64,000 nt of DNA. Origin: Cornus controversa (taxonomy: Eukaryota > Streptophyta > Magnoliopsida > Cornales > Cornaceae). Location of the stretch: contig CM048848.1 of NCBI GenBank assembly GCA_026545225.1, positions 23,228,806 through 23,292,805 on the forward strand, read 5' to 3'. Below the pieces are notes generated by a model. The model was not told the origin of the DNA. It ran no database searches and saw only the letters and a list, made by a program, of their open reading frames with translations. Shown one piece after another: positions 10,490-22,529 of the stretch. Position 1 is the first letter of the stretch; every line of letters begins with the position of its first letter. The translations under genes and the position numbers were made by a program.

Positions 10490-11620
10490 GTAACCCGATA
10501 AAGCACAAGCAGAGTTTGGGTGCCGAAGAGACCCTTACTATTGGAGTGATGAGAAAGCCCCCTATGAATTAGTTTGGTTTGAGTTATATACGTATGTATT
10601 TGCACTTTATGTGAAGCATCATGCATGATTTGAAAATTGTAGATGTTTGGGTGAAAATGCATGAGCATGTGCATTTATGCATGATTCGATGGACCTTGTT
10701 GAGTAGGTGACGTGGTATTTGATTTTTCATCGTTCATGTAACGCCTTTATATATATATGTTTTCTATACATATGAATGCTGGATGTGTATTGCTCTTGAA
10801 CATGTTATCAATGATTTTCATAAGTCATGTGTAGTAGACTTAAATGTTCATAAGTGTTAGAACTGCCATGTGCATTATTGGTTCATGTATGTTAGGAGGG
10901 GCATGACCTTAAATATTGTGATATATTTAAGTGCATGTATATTTTTGAGAATATGTGAGGATCGACCTGCTGCTGCGATGATAGTATGGTTCTATATACC
11001 TTGTTGGGCCTTTGAGCTCACCCCCTCCCAGGTTTTGCAGGTATTGCCGATTATGGAGTCAGTTGGGGGAAACTGATAGCACCAGTTGCTGAGGTAGTAG
11101 TTAAATTCTTTAGAATTTAATGTATAACTAGGACATTGGATTGACGTTCCGCATTTGGATTAGATGTATGGAGCGATGGTGTAGATTCAGTTCCTTCGGA
11201 TGTATTTCATTCATGTGATGTATGTATATAATACGGACATTCAAGGACTGAGACATGTATATTTTTGATTCTATTATGCATGTTGTAGAAATGTTGGGGG
11301 CACACGTGCCCAGAAGTGTCCATTTTTATTGTTTAGACATAAATGCTGGGGGTACACGTGCCCAGAAGTGTCCATATGAATTGTAAAGCAGGTGTAACAT
11401 GCCAGGGGCTGATTATTTAGAATGGGTCATGCCCGATTTTTGTGAAAATCATTTGCAAGGGCCATTGATGATCTTATGTCACCTGAAGGGTGTACATATA
11501 GAATGCTTCCGCAATAGAATAGATTAAAATGAGATTAAGGTGTGGAAACTTGAGGTGAAATTATGGATTCACCCCCGTTTCCCTCGCTCTTAACTGGGTG
11601 TCAAAAATTGGGGCGTGACA
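10490..11620 (+). mobile_element. Truncated 5' LTR
   Basis: Identical in length and nearly identical in sequence to 17035-18165, ending GGGGCGTGACA. Only the last 1.13 kb of the LTR remains. An ORF of 68 residues (10870-11076, repeated at 17415-17621) is conserved between the copies only because the DNA is. I see no protein family in it. Confidence 0.8.
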
Positions 11621-11621
11621 G

Positions 11622-11910
11622 CATGGTATCAAAGCTCTAGGTCAGAATACCTAGGGACGACGGGTGGTGTTCCGATAATATTTGGAATTATGGGCGTTAG
11701 ATCAAGTCTCTGATACCAACAACATGGTATCAGAGCTCTAGGTTGGAATACCTAGGGGCGACGGGTAAGGGTTGAGGATTTGTGGATTGCTGTTAAAGCA
11801 TTAGGTTTGAAAACCTAGGGTATCAAAGTCGTAGGTTCGAATACCAAAGGACGGATGGTCAAATCACGTGTTAGTTTAGAGATAGACAATGGTTGATAGT
11901 TGTCTAGACG
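11622..11910 (+). repeat. Primer-binding site followed by diverged repeats of the PBS segment
   Basis: The PBS is TGGTATCAAAGC at 11624-11635. About 101 bp further on (11723-11765) the block TGGTATCAGAGCTCTAGG..GAATACCTAGG..CGACGGG is repeated. A weaker third copy (GTATCAAAGTCGTAGGTTCGAATACC) starts near 11820, and a trace of the ..ACCTATGGACGATAG end is near 11920. The second copy matches the standard Met-tRNA PBS better than the first. Confidence 0.7.
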
Positions 11911-14296
11911 ATAGGTTTGATTACCTATGGACGATAGTGGAATGATTTGCTCGGTTTGAGAAGCCCAAATGAAAGATCAAAGTGTTGGTGTGTGAAACTG
12001 GTTTTGATTAGTAATAACTCCCAGAATTGGTTGAGTTTAGACCTTTGATTTGGTGATTAAGTCTCATTAGTGAGCAATGAAGAGGTACCGCAAGGAAGTT
12101 TACGAGTGTTTAAGTCCTCAGAGATACTTAGAGACTTAGGAGATTAATGAGTGTTTTACCGAGGTTGGCAATTGAGATTGAGATGGGATACAAGGAAGGC
12201 ATATTGCCGGAGTTGGGCTAACTGGGAAAAATGGCCTGATCAAACATTTTCTTGGATTAGCGTTCCTCTTACAATACGCTGGCTCTTATAGACGTTGAGT
12301 TGTTTCGTCCGAATGACGATGAATAAAGAATTCCCAATAGTAGGGATACATCACTGAAAGTGATTGGTACTGATAGTCAAGGTTGCTACCATCGACTATA
12401 GATGTGCATGGATTGGTAGGTGTTTACCAATGAGTACAGAGGATGAGAGTAGGTTGGTTTGAACCGCTCTAGATTTTGTGTTCTAGTATGTGTGTAGTAG
12501 GGGGACTAGGCCGTGTTTCACACTTGCTCAGGAAGAGGAAGTACTGAGACCGTGTATGGTCAGGGGTATTTTCCTATTGTTAGCCCGAGGGCTAGGGTTT
12601 TGATTTGACGCATCATATTTCATATCATGCATGGTACGTGTTTATTTGATTAACATGTTGTATGTTATATGCTATGTGCCATACGTAATTCATGTGATTG
12701 TGCATTACCCCCTTTTGTGTTACATTTGGCGTCACCTGGCTAGTAGTGACATGTAGTCACCTAGAAATTTCAGTTTTGAGAATTGGCAAACCTAGGTAGA
12801 GGTTTGGAGTTGAACGGACTGTGATGTTGAAATAGACAAGTAGTGATAGACTTTGAGAGTAGGAGTCTGGAATTGTGGAAAAAGGTATGGTTTACCTTGA
12901 AGTTTTCCAAACTAAGAGTTTGGTGATTCAGATTTGTGTTGTAATCATTGTACAACAATGAGGACTCGGGATTGACCAAATTCTTGGAGTCAGCGGACAT
13001 GTGATGACTTTGACGATTTGCTGATTAATGCAATGATGATGCATGAAAAGATTTGTGGGGTCCTAGGCGAAGCAGTCAGGATCTTGGGGTGTCAAGTGAG
13101 ATGCTGGAAAGGAATGGATAAATACCCGAGCAGTCGAAAACGTCCGTTAGGATCAGTGGACGGGTAAATGAGATTGTGGAGTTAAGGGCATGTAAAACCC
13201 TAATCTTGGCACTAAATGCCAATGGAACGTAGTCCACAAAAATGGACAGGACTGGATGATTTGTTTTAACAAGTGCACTCCTTATATGCCTTGACCTCAG
13301 TGGTGTACTGTGATATACGAATGATTGATGCAGTTGGATCAAAGTGTGGATATGATGTTAAGAGAAGGATAAGTTGATAATGGATGAGGATCCTGACATA
13401 TGGTATCTGAAGTGAGGATAGTTTCTTACCATGAGGGGGAGAGGTGGACGCAGTGGATATGTAGATGCAGTGGGCTGCGGCCACTGTATGGTTGCTGTTT
13501 GGTTACTGTAGGTGACCTCAAATTTTCAGTGGTAAGGGTTGTCTAAAGTGAAGTGCTAATATGAAAGGAATTCTCTCTAATTGTCAACTGATTCCTTGGT
13601 GTGAACGATGAAAATGGGAAATAGTTCTCTTGAGTAATGAGAGTGTGAAATCAGTAGGATGTAAGATCCTGGACTTGGGATTGGATTCCAGTGGGTTGTG
13701 GTCTATAAGACTGGGCAGGACTATGTGGCTTGCTGCTGCAAGTACACCGCTTATGTGGTTTGTATCGGCTAGTGCACTGTTAGGTGCCTTGCTGGTGAGT
13801 GCGCTTGTGACATGCACTGGATTGATATGGTTTGTGTTGTGATGACGCCCAGGATATTGGACCAAGCTCGGGAATGGTATGCCAGAAATTGGAAGTCATG
13901 CTTGATAATAAAAGAATGACTTTGAGTATTGATGATCCCGGATTATAGGGAAGTATCATTGTGAGTGATTGGTATGATTAGTCGAAGGTGTTGCCTTAGA
14001 CTAGAGATAGAGATTGATTGGGTGGGTCTTGAGGTAGAGACTGTGCACTCTAGGAAGCAAGTGCTTCGGAGGATTTCATGGGTGAACCGTACATGGGCTT
14101 AGGAATCACCCAGCTATGTCACAGAAGTGGTTGTACTGCCTTATGGCAGTTGAGACGCACTGATTGTGCCAGACTCGAGTGTTATGAGTTAGGTGTTGCA
14201 AGTGTAGCGCCTAAGGTATGTGGAAAGGGAAAGTGACGATCATTGGTGAGGATGACGTCCGGTATGGATTAGTTTTGGAAAGACCATGACTATGCT
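11911..14296 (+). other. Internal region without recognisable coding sequence
   Basis: Every frame is interrupted. No gag, protease, RT, RNase H or integrase motif can be read on either strand. The stretch is rich in TGG and GAT words and looks like heavily mutated coding or leader sequence. It sits where gag-pol would be in an autonomous relative. Confidence 0.5.
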
Positions 14297-14332
14297 AATT
14301 TCGAGGACGAAATTCCTTGAAGGAGGGGAGGT
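14297..14332 (+). promoter_or_regulatory. Pre-PPT inverted repeat and polypurine tract
   Basis: AATTTCG-AGGA-CGAAATT is a perfect 7-bp hairpin with a 4-base loop. It is followed by AAGGAGGGGAGGT and the LTR start TGTGAGGAC. It is kept although the adjacent coding region has decayed. Confidence 0.75.
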
Positions 14333-14502
14333 TGTGAGGACAGAAATAATTTTGACTGATTCCGGGCGAATTTTGACCGGACTTATTTTTTTTTTTAATA
14401 AATTAAATTCGAAAAGATGTGGATACATATATATATATGGAATTATATATATATATATATATAGTTTGGATGTGGACATTTATATATATATAAGTGGAGG
14501 AA

Positions 14503-14548
<46 letters not shown>

Positions 14549-17500
14549 GGTTTGTACGTATATGTGGGAGAAAGGAGAATACCCATGTGGTATTTTATGC
14601 ATATAATGAATATATGTATTTATATAACAAAGTGGGTGAGAATGTGTGGTGTATGGAGGTTCAAGAAAAATAAAAGGGAGAGGGAGACCCACGTGGTCTC
14701 GGCTGGGAAGAGAAAAGAAGAAAAGAAAAGAAGAAAAGAGAAAAGAAGAAAAGAAAAGAAGAAAAGAGAAAAAAGGAAAGAAAAAGAAAAGAAAAGAAAA
14801 AGAAAAAGAAGGAAGAAGAGAGAGAGGAGAAGTCGGGGAGAGAGAGAAAATGGAGAAGAGAGAGAGGGAGATCGGGAGTCGTGAGAGAGGAGGAGCATCG
14901 GCGGCGGTGACTGGGGCTGTCGACCGCTCACGGTGGAGGTGGCTTGCGGCGGCGACCGTGGTGGAGACACGGCTGAGCCGTGTTTGGCGCAACGGAAGGC
15001 GATCTCTCGTCTGGTGTGACGAACGATGGTAGGGGCTTCGAAGGGTGCTCGTGGCTTCAGGTGGTTCACGGTGGTTTCTTCGGTGGTGGTGGCGTTGAAA
15101 CACGACTGGGTCGTGTTTGGGGTTGGCTTCGGGTGGTCTGATTTTGGGTGAGCACGAATGGATCGTGTTTGGTTTGATTGGGTCTTCGTGGTGGTTCGAC
15201 TGACCCAGCGGCTGGGGGTTTTTTGGGCCTGGGTTGTTGAGTTGCTGATGGTGGTTCGCCGAAGGAGGATAGAGAGATGTTGGGTGGCTGGGTGCAGCTG
15301 TGGTAAGATGGGACCGTGAGGTTTCGGGTTCGGTTTGGACAGTCTGTTTTAGAGGCTTCGGGGTTGTGATTCGGCTGGGTTCGGTGGTGACGATTTGGAT
15401 GGGGTTATGGTGGTGGACTGAATGGTGGTGGTGGTGTCCGACTGTGGGGACTCGGCTGGGATTTTTCGGCTGGGTTTCGGATGGTGGGTTCAGCTTTGGG
15501 GTCTATGATGGTGCCGAAGCTTGGGGCTTTGATTGGGTGGTTTTCAGAAGACATGGTGGTGTCGGACTTGGTATTGGCTTGATAGGTCTTGGATAACTGG
15601 ATGGTATGAATTGTGTTTTGAGTTGGATTGTGAAGAATTGGGTCTTTAATTGCTAGCTTCGGTTGTAGAGATACGGTGGCTACCATGGTGTTAGTAGCTT
15701 GTGAATTTTGGCCCAGTTGAGGTAGTGTGGTATTTGTTTGGTTGGGCTTAGTGGTTCCATAGACTTGATATGCTCATTTAGTGTTGGTATGGATTTTGGT
15801 AGGATATGGGTCGACACTTGGCGTAGGTAGTGTTGGGGATTACTTGGGTTTGTAAAGCTCGGTGTGGCTGGTTTGTGGGTTCCCTTGGTCTGGATGAGGA
15901 TGGCCTGTTTAGGTGGTTCAGTGCATTGTTGGTGTGGGCTTTGACACGGGACTGGACCGGGACTGTGGACCGCTTTGCAGGCACGGGGCACAGTAAGAGC
16001 GGGACCTAAGGCAAGTTGATTCTTGCCTCTATCTCTTATAAATACTTTTGTTATGTTGGTTAATTTTTACATATGCTCTTAATTTGATCGTATGTGGTCT
16101 TTGCATATATATATGTGCATATATATCTATAAAGATGGATGTATATGTATATGCGTGGGAGGTGAGGATATATATATATGTGGGTAGATATATATATATA
16201 TGTGTGGGCTTGGAGGGTAAGAGCATTGTTAAGTTCGGATACCGAATTGCATTGTCATATGCATATTTAGGGATTGAGCCATGTAAGGTATGCTAAATTA
16301 TGTATGTATATTTAGCTAGATGTTGCCTTATATGCATATATGATTCTTATACATGAGTTGAATATATGTAAGTATATAAGTGATTATATATGTGGTGCAG
16401 TAGTTGAAATGCATGCTAACTTGATTATAGCATAGAAGAGCATTGAAAAAGCATGAAATACGTGAATTGTTTTGTATGTTTTTACTACCTATATGGGTGA
16501 CATGATATATATATATATATATATATGCATATATATAGTTGCATGATTGAATATGGTTGTAAGAATGCATGTTGGTTGCTCGTAGTAAAATGCATGATTG
16601 GAATGAAAGCATGATTATAATTATGCTAATATAGGTATATATGTGATTATATGCAAGATGTGACATCTATGTATATGTTGTGTATGTGCAAATGTGATTA
16701 TGAATGATTTCCATGAAAAGTGTGTTTATTGGTGAATACGTGAAGATGTGGTGTTTACAGATTTATGCATGAAAGAAATGACTTTCTTGAAAAATGCATA
16801 AGCATGATGGTTTCCATGATATAAGTGTGATGACATTGTGACAATCTTGAGGTGAAAGGAAAATGCATTGATTTGACAAAAAATGCATTCATGGTGTGGA
16901 TAAGTGCATGGGTGTGATTATATGCACTATATATATGATGATTTTGGGGCAGGAGTGTGAAGTTAAGATAAGGGGATGGCCCCTAGGGTGAAAGACCCAA
17001 AACTTGGCCAAGAGGAGGCGCTCCCTTCGGGTTAGTAACCTGATAAAGCACAAGCAGAGTTTGGGTGCCGAAGAGACCCTTACTATTGGTGTGATGAGAA
17101 AGCCCCCTATGAATTAGTTTGGTGTGAGTTATATACATATGTATTTGCACTTTATGTGAAGCATCATGGCTGATTTGAAAAATGTGGATGTTTGGGTGAA
17201 AATCTATGAGCATGTGCATTTATGCATGATTCGATGGACCTTGTTGAGTAGGTGACGTGGTATTTGATTTTTCATCGTTCATGTAACGCCTTTATATATA
17301 TATGTTTTCTATACATATGAATGCTGGATGTGTATTGCTCTTGAACATGTTATCAATGATTTTCATAAGTCATGTGTAGTAGACTTAAATGTTCATAAGT
17401 GTTAGAACTGCCATGTGCATTATTGGTTCATGTATGCTAGGAGGGGCATGACCTTAAATATTGTGATATATTTAAGTGCATGTATATTTTTGAGAATATG

Positions 17501-18165
17501 TGAGGATCGACCTGCTGCTGCGATGATAGTATGGTTCTATATACCTTGTTGGGCCTTTGAGCTCACCCCCTCCCAGGTTTTGCAGGTATTGCCGATTATG
17601 GAGTCAGTTGGGGGAAACTGATAGCACCAGTTGCTGAGGTAGTAGTTAAATTCTTTAAAATTTAATGTATAACTAGGACATTGGATTGACGTTCCGCATT
17701 TGGATTAGATGTATGGAGCGATGGTGTAGATTCAGTTCCTTCGGATGTATTTCATTCATGTGATGTATGTATATAGTACGGACATTCAAGGACTGAGACA
17801 TGTATATTTTTGATTCTATTATGCATGTTGTAGAAATGTTGGGGGCACACGTGCCCAGAAGTGTCCATTTTTATTGTTTAGACATAAATGCTGGGGGTAC
17901 ACGTGCCCAGAAGTGTCCATATGAATTGTAAAGCAGGTGTAACATGCCAGGGGCTGATTATTTAGAATGGGTCATGCCCGATTTTTGTGAAAATCATTTG
18001 CAAGGGCCATTGATGATCTTATGTCACCTGAAGGGTGTACATATAGAATGCTTCCGCAATAGAATAGATTAAAATGAGATTAAGGTGTGGAAACTTGAGG
18101 TGAAATTACGGATTCACCCCCGTTTCCCTCGCTCTTAATTGGGTGTCGAAAACCAGGGCGTGATA
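14333..18165 (+). mobile_element. Full 3' LTR (about 3.8 kb)
   Basis: It starts TGTGAGGACAG after the PPT and ends GGGCGTGATA (TGACA in the 5' copy). It contains several (TA)n microsatellites (14426-14465, 14503-14545, 16505-16528), a 170-bp purine tract (14700-14880) and a G/T-rich, C-poor block (15040-15970). It is more than twice the length of common plant LTRs. I see no supported gene; the long open frames in the G-rich block reflect base composition. Confidence 0.75.
14700..14880 (+). repeat. Polypurine (A/G) tract with mirror-repeat character
   Basis: It is almost pure A and G on the plus strand, made of GAAAAGAAGAAAAG-type words that read the same in both directions, and ending in (GA)n. 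Such tracts can form triplex DNA. The long open frames on both strands here (Lys/Arg/Glu-rich or Phe/Ser/Leu-rich) are composition artefacts. Confidence 0.85.
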
Positions 18166-18655
18166 GGAATACCATCCACAAATGCAGTTGGCTCCGTTGA
18201 ATCAATTTACCCAATAACAACAATTGAATTTGACTCACCCTAATGTAACAATTCACAATCCAAGCGTTCTAAATTTTCAGGAGGGTCAGTAGTAGGAGTG
18301 ACATGAGTCAAAGCCCTTGCATTACCAAAATATGAATAATGAAAACAAATAAGAAAACTATAAGTTAACCACTCTAGTAAATAAATTTTGACAAAACAAT
18401 TAAGATGTAGATATTTTTATTGTTCTCGACTGATTCATAAGAAATTCAGAGTCAATTTAAAATATTCAAGCCCAAAGTAAAATGCATTTATAATGGAGAT
18501 ACCACAAACAATATTAATCTCAATGCATTAACTAACATACAGCTTTTCCTTCACTCCCTTCCACTAATTCTCATCTGAAAACCCTACAGAGGTCATACCC
18601 ACCTGCCAAGAAATGAACCAGAAATATGTACAAAATATGAAATATAGATTCCAAT
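18166..18655. other. Unassigned sequence between LTR end and receptor pseudogene
   Basis: Ordinary AT-rich sequence with no ORF, repeat or motif I recognise. It begins right after the LTR end (GGAATACC...). The other copy of the target site is not visible because the 5' LTR is truncated. Confidence 0.4.
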
Positions 18656-18661
18656 TTACTA

Positions 18662-19551
18662 ATGAAACTCTCTTTCTTTGTTTTTCTCATTCATTTGTTC
18701 ATTCATGGCCATTATGACTCTGACATTCATATCCATTACCGAGTCACTCTTCCAGTTCCGGTGGAATATAGCATGAGCTTCATAAGGAGGGCTTTTCTAA
18801 TGGAGACTAATCAAATGGTACCCAACTTTAAAGCCGCTTTAAGTGTCAAAGCTTTGAACTAGAAATACTCATGTTCCATGGATGTTTTTCTTGGAGATGT
18901 AAAAGTGTGGAGTTCTGACCATTTATCACCATTCTACACATCAGAGAAATATATGCCAAAGCTAACTCAAGATGGAGATTTACGATCAAAGGTGGTCAGA
19001 AAGAACGGTTTGGATGGAGAACAGGTACTTCTGGACAAGGTGTGGAGGTAATTTGAAGTGTAACTAGTACTTGAACCTTGTTCTATAATTTGTCAATATG
19101 AGGCCTCGAATATTCTAAGATGTGATTTTTCATTGCTACAGAGGCTACACTTATTAAGTATGGGGAATCTAGTTTTAACTGAAAATCAAGTGGAATTGGT
19201 TGAGTTACAAGTTGTTAGATGTGTATTGAAGAGCACTCCTAATAAGGTAAATGTTAGCAAAGAAGAATGTGCAAGTTTGTGTATGGATGTCTATAAATGT
19301 GTTGTTGCACTATATTCCTCTGGCAAAGATGATACAGACTTGCAAAATGCTTTCTATATGATATGGTTAGAGGATTTAAACAAGTTGACAGGGGAATCGA
19401 ATCGAGTTATATGGTTAAAGTTCCAAAGGGAACTGGTGTGGGTCATGGGAAGAGTTCTGGTATCAGAAAATGGGTGTTAATTGTGGTAGTAGTGGTTGAT
19501 GGATTAATTCTTTTTCTTGTTTTGGGAGGGATTGGGTATTATGTAATCTAG
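18662..19551 (+). pseudogene. S-domain (bulb-lectin/PAN) receptor-like protein, degenerate
   Basis: A hydrophobic leader-like stretch at 18662 is followed by broken pieces. WRTGTSGQGVE lies at about 19015-19047 and joins, across a good GT-AG intron (19048-19141, phase 0), to RLHLLSMGNLVL; this is the pattern of B-lectin repeats in plant S-domain proteins. Next comes a cysteine-containing PAN-like piece (KEECASLCMDVYKCVVALYSS), then, in another frame, a single transmembrane segment (WVLIVVVVVDGLILFLVLG) followed by basic residues and a stop. At least two frameshifts (near 18990 and 19380) separate the parts. The S-locus glycoprotein middle and any kinase domain are missing. The family call rests on motif order only; an extracellular PAN/lectin protein without kinase is the alternative. 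Confidence 0.5.
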
Positions 19552-19555
19552 AAGA

Positions 19556-22529
19556 GAAGAAAAAAATCTACTCATAACACTTGACGTTATAAGATTCGAT
19601 GGCCTGTGAGATTTCAAGAGATGACAACAAACTTTCTAGTTTATAGAGCCAATGGAACTCATGGAGAAGAATTCTTCTAAAATGTAACATTGAGATAGCT
19701 AGGAGCCTAGGAGGAAAATACCTGCTTCAACGAGAGCATCAAGAGCTGAGTTTGTAATAATGTATTCCACCACATAAAAAATCAACTTCAATATAAGATA
19801 CACCTTAAATTAGATTTTATAAATTGAATATGGTAGTTGAGTAAACTACAATAATTTCCAAATCTCGTAAAATCTGAGTAAGTATTTGCAAACAATATAG
19901 ATTTTATTATTATTATTTTTTTTTTGTCGCACCTAAAAATTACAGAAAAATTGGTTGAGGGTGGCCTAAATGGGATTCAAATTCTCAACTGTGGATCAAG
20001 TATTGCCTAATCTTATCAACCTGGATACTCATGCATTAGTCTAGGAAAATCCTAGTAACTAACTAAGAGAATGGTTCACAGTCAACCACATAATCTAAAG
20101 TGAACTCTCTTTATAGATCATCTACCACTTAATATTGAGGAGATTTTTAATTTTTTTTATAGGTAAGCAATGATGTTATATTTCCCCAAAAGTTTAGCAA
20201 AATGCCATACATCCTTACTTGGGGCATACCACACGGATAAAAAATAAAACTATGTGAAACCCCATATCCAACAAATACAAAGTAGCCACATGGGAGGGCA
20301 TAACTATTAACTTGACAGATAGAGAATAGGAATGAGACTTGACAGATAGAGAAAATGAACAATATATAGTTTTGCTTTTTTTTTTTCAATTCTAAAGGTT
20401 TAACTATTTTTTCAACTTAAGAAAAAAAATTTAAATGAAAATCAATTCATGTAATGGTGATAAATGGACCAAGTGATCGATCAAACTAATTGTTCAAAGT
20501 TCATATATCCAAAGCCCCATAATTCGAATACATGTAAGCAAAACTTAGTTCATTGAATCAAATGTTAACATAACACAATATTTAGAAAAACTATAATCAG
20601 TCACTCTTTTTTTTAACTCTTTCCATTGTTATGGTGGTTAAGGCATTACTATTATTACTCTTTGTTCATGCTTGCAATTAGGTGGATCATAATCACATAA
20701 TAAAAATCAACTCATGTAAAGACAATAAATGGAACCAATTGTTGAAAGTTCATATATCAAAAGCAAGGAAAAAGGAGAACAGGAAATTCAACTTGAATTC
20801 CTAAATATAAAAGAGAAATACCTTGAAGTCGAGAAGGTTTTCCCAGCCAATGAGGACTTGCAAGTTGAGGTCCAATTCCTTGGAAGAAAACCACAAAATG
20901 CCTTACAAGCTAGCTTTAGAAATTAAAGCATTCAAAAAGTTGCCTAAAAAAAAAAAATCACTAGTGTTTGAAATTAAATAAAGTTGATGTTACATTGAAG
21001 AAAAAGAAAAAAGAACTCCTATAATAAAAGGAGCCAAAGTTTTTTCAAACTTCAGAACTTGTTAATTATTTGATGCATCTTTTTTCAATTCATAAGACTC
21101 AAAGACATCAACAATTAGAGAATAAATACAATTCAAAAGATGTTGCAGCAGTAAATATAATCAACACGTGTTTTAGATAGATTCAACTAAGCAAAATGAT
21201 GGAGCAACAATCTGACAGTGTAGACTTGTTTTGAACCAGAACTTACTATAGAAAAGTAATGATTGCAATCAAACTTAAACTATGAAATTATGCATGTATG
21301 TTTAGCTACACGGTTTCAGATAAAGCCCAAAACAATTATCAGCTTCTCAGTTTCTTCAAAAACCTTTAGGAGCAAGTTAAGTGCATAAATATGCTTTCTG
21401 ATATTCAACCTTAAAAACAGCTAATAACAAGTCCTCAATACACCCAAACCTTGATTATCATGACACACCATACTTGCTACATAATGAAAGGCACCTAAAG
21501 ATATTTTTCTAATCAATGCAAACAATTTCTTGGGTAGGTTTAGCTATAATCAGTGTATCAGCAAGCTATTAGGTGCTAAAAATGTGAAACAAATATAATT
21601 TTGAGATTGTAAAAATAGAGCAAGCTTAGGTTATGAATTTTAACATGCTCATAATCATAAATCACTTTACAAGCACCAAACAGTAGAAGCAAGCGCATAA
21701 TATGCTTTGTGACAATGTGTTTTTTTTTTCTTTTCCCTTTTTTTTTAAAAAAGAAAAAAAGCTTCAGAAATTTAGATGTTAATGCAGAGGCAAACACAAC
21801 TTTAGTACTTCACAAACACTATTAAAGCAGTCGAATAGACTCGCCTAAACTCAAATGACACCTCAAAAATCAATTAAAAACATTTTTGCTCCTTTTTAAG
21901 ACATTTAAAAGTAATAGAACAAATGACAACAATGAATAGTTTGTCTCAAGTGATGAACAGATTTTAGCTATACATTTTTAGAAATCTCAACTCAAATGAG
22001 ACACATAATCGTAAGTTAATCAGATTAAGTCAATTTAATGATCAGTAGATCAAGACCAGTGAGAACAAAGGCCCATATAACTGACAATAGCACAATAAAG
22101 CATACATAAAAGGTTTTAGGGTATGAAAATTTAGAACAGTCTATATCTCAGCTTCTATTTAAAAGATTAAGCCCATATACAACAAAACACATTTGTCTAA
22201 ATCATAAGAGTCTGGCCAGAGAACTTTCAAAACATATGAGACAACAAAATAATTTTTAACAGTAATATTGGGATTTTTTAACTTGTGACATTATGAAGAT
22301 GGTAATGAGGTTGTTGAGGATATTAATGATGATAATGATTAGTTTAATAATTAAAATAAGGTTCGCGATCACTATATACCATCAACATTTTTCCATCACC
22401 ATTATTATCATCATCATCATCTATATAGAACTATTACAAAATAAATACATTAAAATTTTGCTTATCATATTCCAGTGAAGAGATCTTATCACATTTCTAA
22501 AGTTTATGTCTTCCTTGTATACAATTTAG
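19556..22529. other. AT-rich intergenic sequence, no supported gene
   Basis: About 3 kb of AT-rich DNA with poly-A/T runs. One 65-codon frame at 20729-20926 (plus) has a fairly normal amino-acid mix (LEFLNIKEKYLEVEKVF...) and could be an exon remnant, but I recognise no family. ATG/ATT trinucleotide runs occur near 22290-22430. No tRNA-like or repeat structure stands out. Confidence 0.5.

Larger units (their letters stand above)
10490..18165 (+). mobile_element. Non-autonomous element with very long LTRs (5' LTR truncated)
   Basis: 10490-11620 and 17035-18165 are direct repeats of exactly 1,131 bp with only scattered differences. The second is the 3' part of a full 3' LTR (14333-18165). The internal region, about 2.7 kb, starts with a PBS (11624) and ends with the hairpin/PPT block (14297-14332). 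It has no recognisable gag or pol, so I read it as a non-autonomous derivative (LARD-like) of a chromovirus-type element. The first about 2.7 kb of the 5' LTR is missing and replaced by a family-G LTR, so no TSD can be checked. Confidence 0.75.

Noticed and set aside
10870-11076. 68-codon ORF repeated at 17415-17621
   Set aside because: The two copies are the same LTR segment, so identity is inherited from the LTR, not from protein selection.
14480-15103. Overlapping long ORFs on both strands (up to 207 codons)
   Set aside because: They follow the purine tract and (TA)n runs; the products are Lys/Arg/Glu or Ser/Phe/Leu monotony with no family signal.
15300-15991. G-rich ORFs rich in Trp/Gly and the opposite Pro/Thr-rich frames
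   Set aside because: They are produced by GGTGG composition within an LTR; no start context or homology is visible.
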